A DNA stretch of 35,114 nucleotides from an uncultured Neomegalonema sp. (GTDB lineage: Bacteria > Pseudomonadota > Alphaproteobacteria > Rhodobacterales > Rhodobacteraceae). The DNA is taken from positions 1 to 35,114 of the forward strand of contig CALGNO010000226.1 in the NCBI GenBank assembly GCA_937958625.1, written 5' to 3'. Numbering within the stretch: the first letter of the stretch is position 1; the number at the start of each line of letters is the position of its first letter. The notes beneath the pieces are model-generated. The model worked only from the letters and a program-made list of their open reading frames with translations. It was not told the origin of the DNA and did not search any database. Position numbers and translations under genes: made by a program. Positions 33,253 to 35,114 of the stretch are shown here, in pieces.

Positions 33253-35114
33253 ATATTCTCGTCAAAGCCGCGATCAATCGCGCGCGGATGATCTTCGCAT
33301 TCATCGTGCTGTCCCTTGCGGCGGGCTGGCTGGCGTTTAGCGGTTTGCCAAAGGAAGGCGCGCCGAACATCGACATTCCAACCCTGTTCGTGGTCGTCGC
33401 CTATCCCGGTGTCAGCGCCGAGGACGCGGAGCGCTTGTTGGTCAAGCCGCTGGAGAACGAACTCAAGGCCATCGACGGTCTGAAGGAAATGACGTCGACG
33501 GCACAGGAAGGCCGCACGTCCGTCTCGCTGGAATTTGAATTCGGGTTCGACAAGGAGGCCATTCTTGCCGAGGTCCGCGCCGAGGTCGATCAGGCCCAGA
33601 GCGAATTTCCGGCGGATGCCCAGGAACCGATTATCATCGAGATCAATACCTCGGAATTTCCGATCCTGAACATCACCCTATCGGGCACGGCCCCGGAGCG
33701 CGCCCTGCTGCGCGCAGCCCAGAACCTTCAGGATGTAGTCGAGGGGATTGGCCCGGTCCTGGAGGCCGAAATGAACGGCCAGCGCGACGAATTGCTGGAA
33801 ATCGTCGTCAAGCCCGAACGGCTGGAAACCTACGGCGTTACAGCGGGCGAGCTGTTGCAAGTCGTGTCCAACAACAACCAAGTCATCGCCGCCGGTCAGG
33901 TCAGCTCGGATCAGGGCGCATTCTCGGTCAAGTTGCCCGGCGCCGTCGAGACCATAGACGATCTCGCCAACCTGCCGATCAAGGTGTCCGGCGCGCGGAC
34001 CGTGACCCTCGCCGATCTGGCAGATATTCGCCGCACCTTCGAGGATCGCACCTCCATCGCACGCTTCAACGGCGAGCCGACCATCTCGCTCTCGGTGAAA
34101 AAGCGTCCCGGCACCAATGTCATCGACACGGTGGCGCAGGTGCGCGAGGCGACCGATGCCTTTGTCGCGACTTGGCCCGAGGGCCTGAAAGAATCGATCA
34201 CGGTCAGTTATTCGCTGGACGAGTCGATCCGTGTTCAGGACATGGTCGAACAACTGCAATCCAGCGTCATTACCGCCATCTGTCTGGTGATGATCGTCGT
34301 GGTTGCCGCCCTTGGTCTGCGGTCCGCGATGCTGGTCGGGTTTGCGATACCGACCTCGTTCCTGCTCGCCTTTGCCCTGCTCGCGGTGCTGGGGATGAGC
34401 GTCAACAACATGGTGATGTTCGGCCTGATCCTTGCCGTCGGGATGCTGGTCGACGGGGCCATCGTCGTCACCGAATACGCTGATATGCGAACGGCGCAAG
34501 GGGCGAGGCCGTCCGAGGCCTATGGCGAAGCGGCGGACCGGATGTTCTGGCCTATCGTTTCTTCTACCGCGACGACGCTTTGCGCCTTTTTGCCCATGCT
34601 TTTCTGGCCCGGAATGCCGGGGCAGTTCATGCGTTATCTGCCGATTACGCTGATCTTCGTGCTGACCGCCTCACTGCTGGTCGCCCTGATCTATATGCCG
34701 ATTACCGGGATCATCATCGCCCGAACGACGCGGTTCCTCGGGCGGATCACCACCGGCCTGCGCGCCCGGATCGGCTGGGCGGGTTCTATGCTGCTCGCAG
34801 GGGCGTTTCTGCTCGCGATTGCGGCCATCGCAAAATCCATGGCGGCAAACGAAGGAGTCGCCGACCCGTGGTTGCTCGCCGCTATTGCCGGGCTCGCGGC
34901 TCTGACGCTTATTTGCCTCGGGGCCGCCTTCGGACGCGACAAGCCCGCAGTAAAGCCCTATCGCGAGCCGCGCCGGACGCTCAATCCCTATAGCTGGGCC
35001 TTGCGCTGGCTGACCAACAATCCGTTCGCGCCGGTTCTGGTGATCGCCGCAACTGCCGCATTGCTGGTCGGCATCTTCACGAAATACGGCGAAGACGGTC
35101 TGGGCGTTGAATTC
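33249..35114 (+). CDS. RND efflux pump permease, C-terminus off window
   Basis: Inner-membrane proton-driven multidrug-type exporter; 622 codons are visible of about 1,000-1,050 expected. The N-terminus MNILVKAAINRARMIFAFIV starts at GTG 33249, overlapping the adaptor by four bases. The first periplasmic porter region has FVVVAYPGVSAEDAERLLVK and VKKRPGTNVIDTV, followed by helices TM2-TM4 (AICLVMIVVVAALGLRSAML, NMVMFGLILAVGMLVDGAIV). In TM4 the usual aspartate pair is D402-G403: the second proton-relay aspartate of AcrB (D408) is glycine here. A hydrophilic insertion follows TM6 (RDKPAVKPYREPRRTLNPY). Confidence 0.93.
   Translation, partial: MNILVKAAINRARMIFAFIVLSLAAGWLAFSGLPKEGAPNIDIPTLFVVVAYPGVSAEDAERLLVKPLENELKAIDGLKEMTSTAQEGRTSVSLEFEFGFDKEAILAEVRAEVDQAQSEFPADAQEPIIIEINTSEFPILNITLSGTAPERALLRAAQNLQDVVEGIGPVLEAEMNGQRDELLEIVVKPERLETYGVTAGELLQVVSNNNQVIAAGQVSSDQGAFSVKLPGAVETIDDLANLPIKVSGARTVTLADLADIRRTFEDRTSIARFNGEPTISLSVKKRPGTNVIDTVAQVREATDAFVATWPEGLKESITVSYSLDESIRVQDMVEQLQSSVITAICLVMIVVVAALGLRSAMLVGFAIPTSFLLAFALLAVLGMSVNNMVMFGLILAVGMLVDGAIVVTEYADMRTAQGARPSEAYGEAADRMFWPIVSSTATTLCAFLPMLFWPGMPGQFMRYLPITLIFVLTASLLVALIYMPITGIIIARTTRFLGRITTGLRARIGWAGSMLLAGAFLLAIAAIAKSMAANEGVADPWLLAAIAGLAALTLICLGAAFGRDKPAVKPYREPRRTLNPYSWALRWLTNNPFAPVLVIAATAALLVGIFTKYGEDGLGVEF

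Overview
The window is a GC-rich (roughly 60%+) alphaproteobacterial chromosome segment, most likely Rhodobacterales or a close relative. This rests on gene content and order: the division/cell-wall (dcw) cluster led by mraZ with rnpB just upstream, lipA followed by a COQ10-like gene, the TPR-bamB-der block, two-domain cold-shock protein plus DUF192, and short RPE/REP-like palindromic elements typical of alphaproteobacteria. The genus is not determinable by eye.

Layout. (1) 1-9503, minus strand: mraZ, rsmH, ftsL, ftsI, murE, murF, mraY, then an AT-rich small secreted-protein gene broken by an in-frame TGA, then murD (runs off the left edge). Start/stop overlaps of 1 or 4 bases show tight translational coupling. 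(2) 9504-10111: an AT-rich leader/intergenic region with nested inverted repeats, followed by the RNase P RNA gene (about 10162-10562, minus). (3) 10649-16403, plus strand: a catabolic cluster with a GntR/FCD regulator whose start lies in a perfect palindrome, an AbrB-type membrane protein, an IlvD/Edd-family sugar-acid dehydratase, an FAH-family hydrolase and a DenD-like dehydrogenase. Two RPE-like elements flank the hydrolase gene. The set fits breakdown of an aldonic or other sugar acid. (4) 16497-24544, minus strand: COQ10-like, lipA, DUF302, mtnA, DUF924, an orphan protein, an MFS transporter, queA, DUF192 and a two-domain cold-shock protein with a leader peptide ORF upstream. (5) 24806-27861: a lipoprotein, a small secreted protein, a short-chain dehydrogenase and a secreted Tyr/Gln/Pro-rich repeat protein. 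(6) 27968-31407, minus: TPR membrane protein, bamB, der (outer-membrane assembly and ribosome biogenesis). (7) 31556-35114, plus: GbsR/MarR-type regulator, HlyD-like adaptor and RND efflux pump (runs off the right edge).

No tRNA, CRISPR array, phage module, transposase or recognised defence system was seen. The least explained pieces are the structured mraZ leader, the nonsense-broken gene inside the dcw operon, the cold-shock leader ORF, the composition of the sugar-acid cluster and the low-complexity secreted protein.
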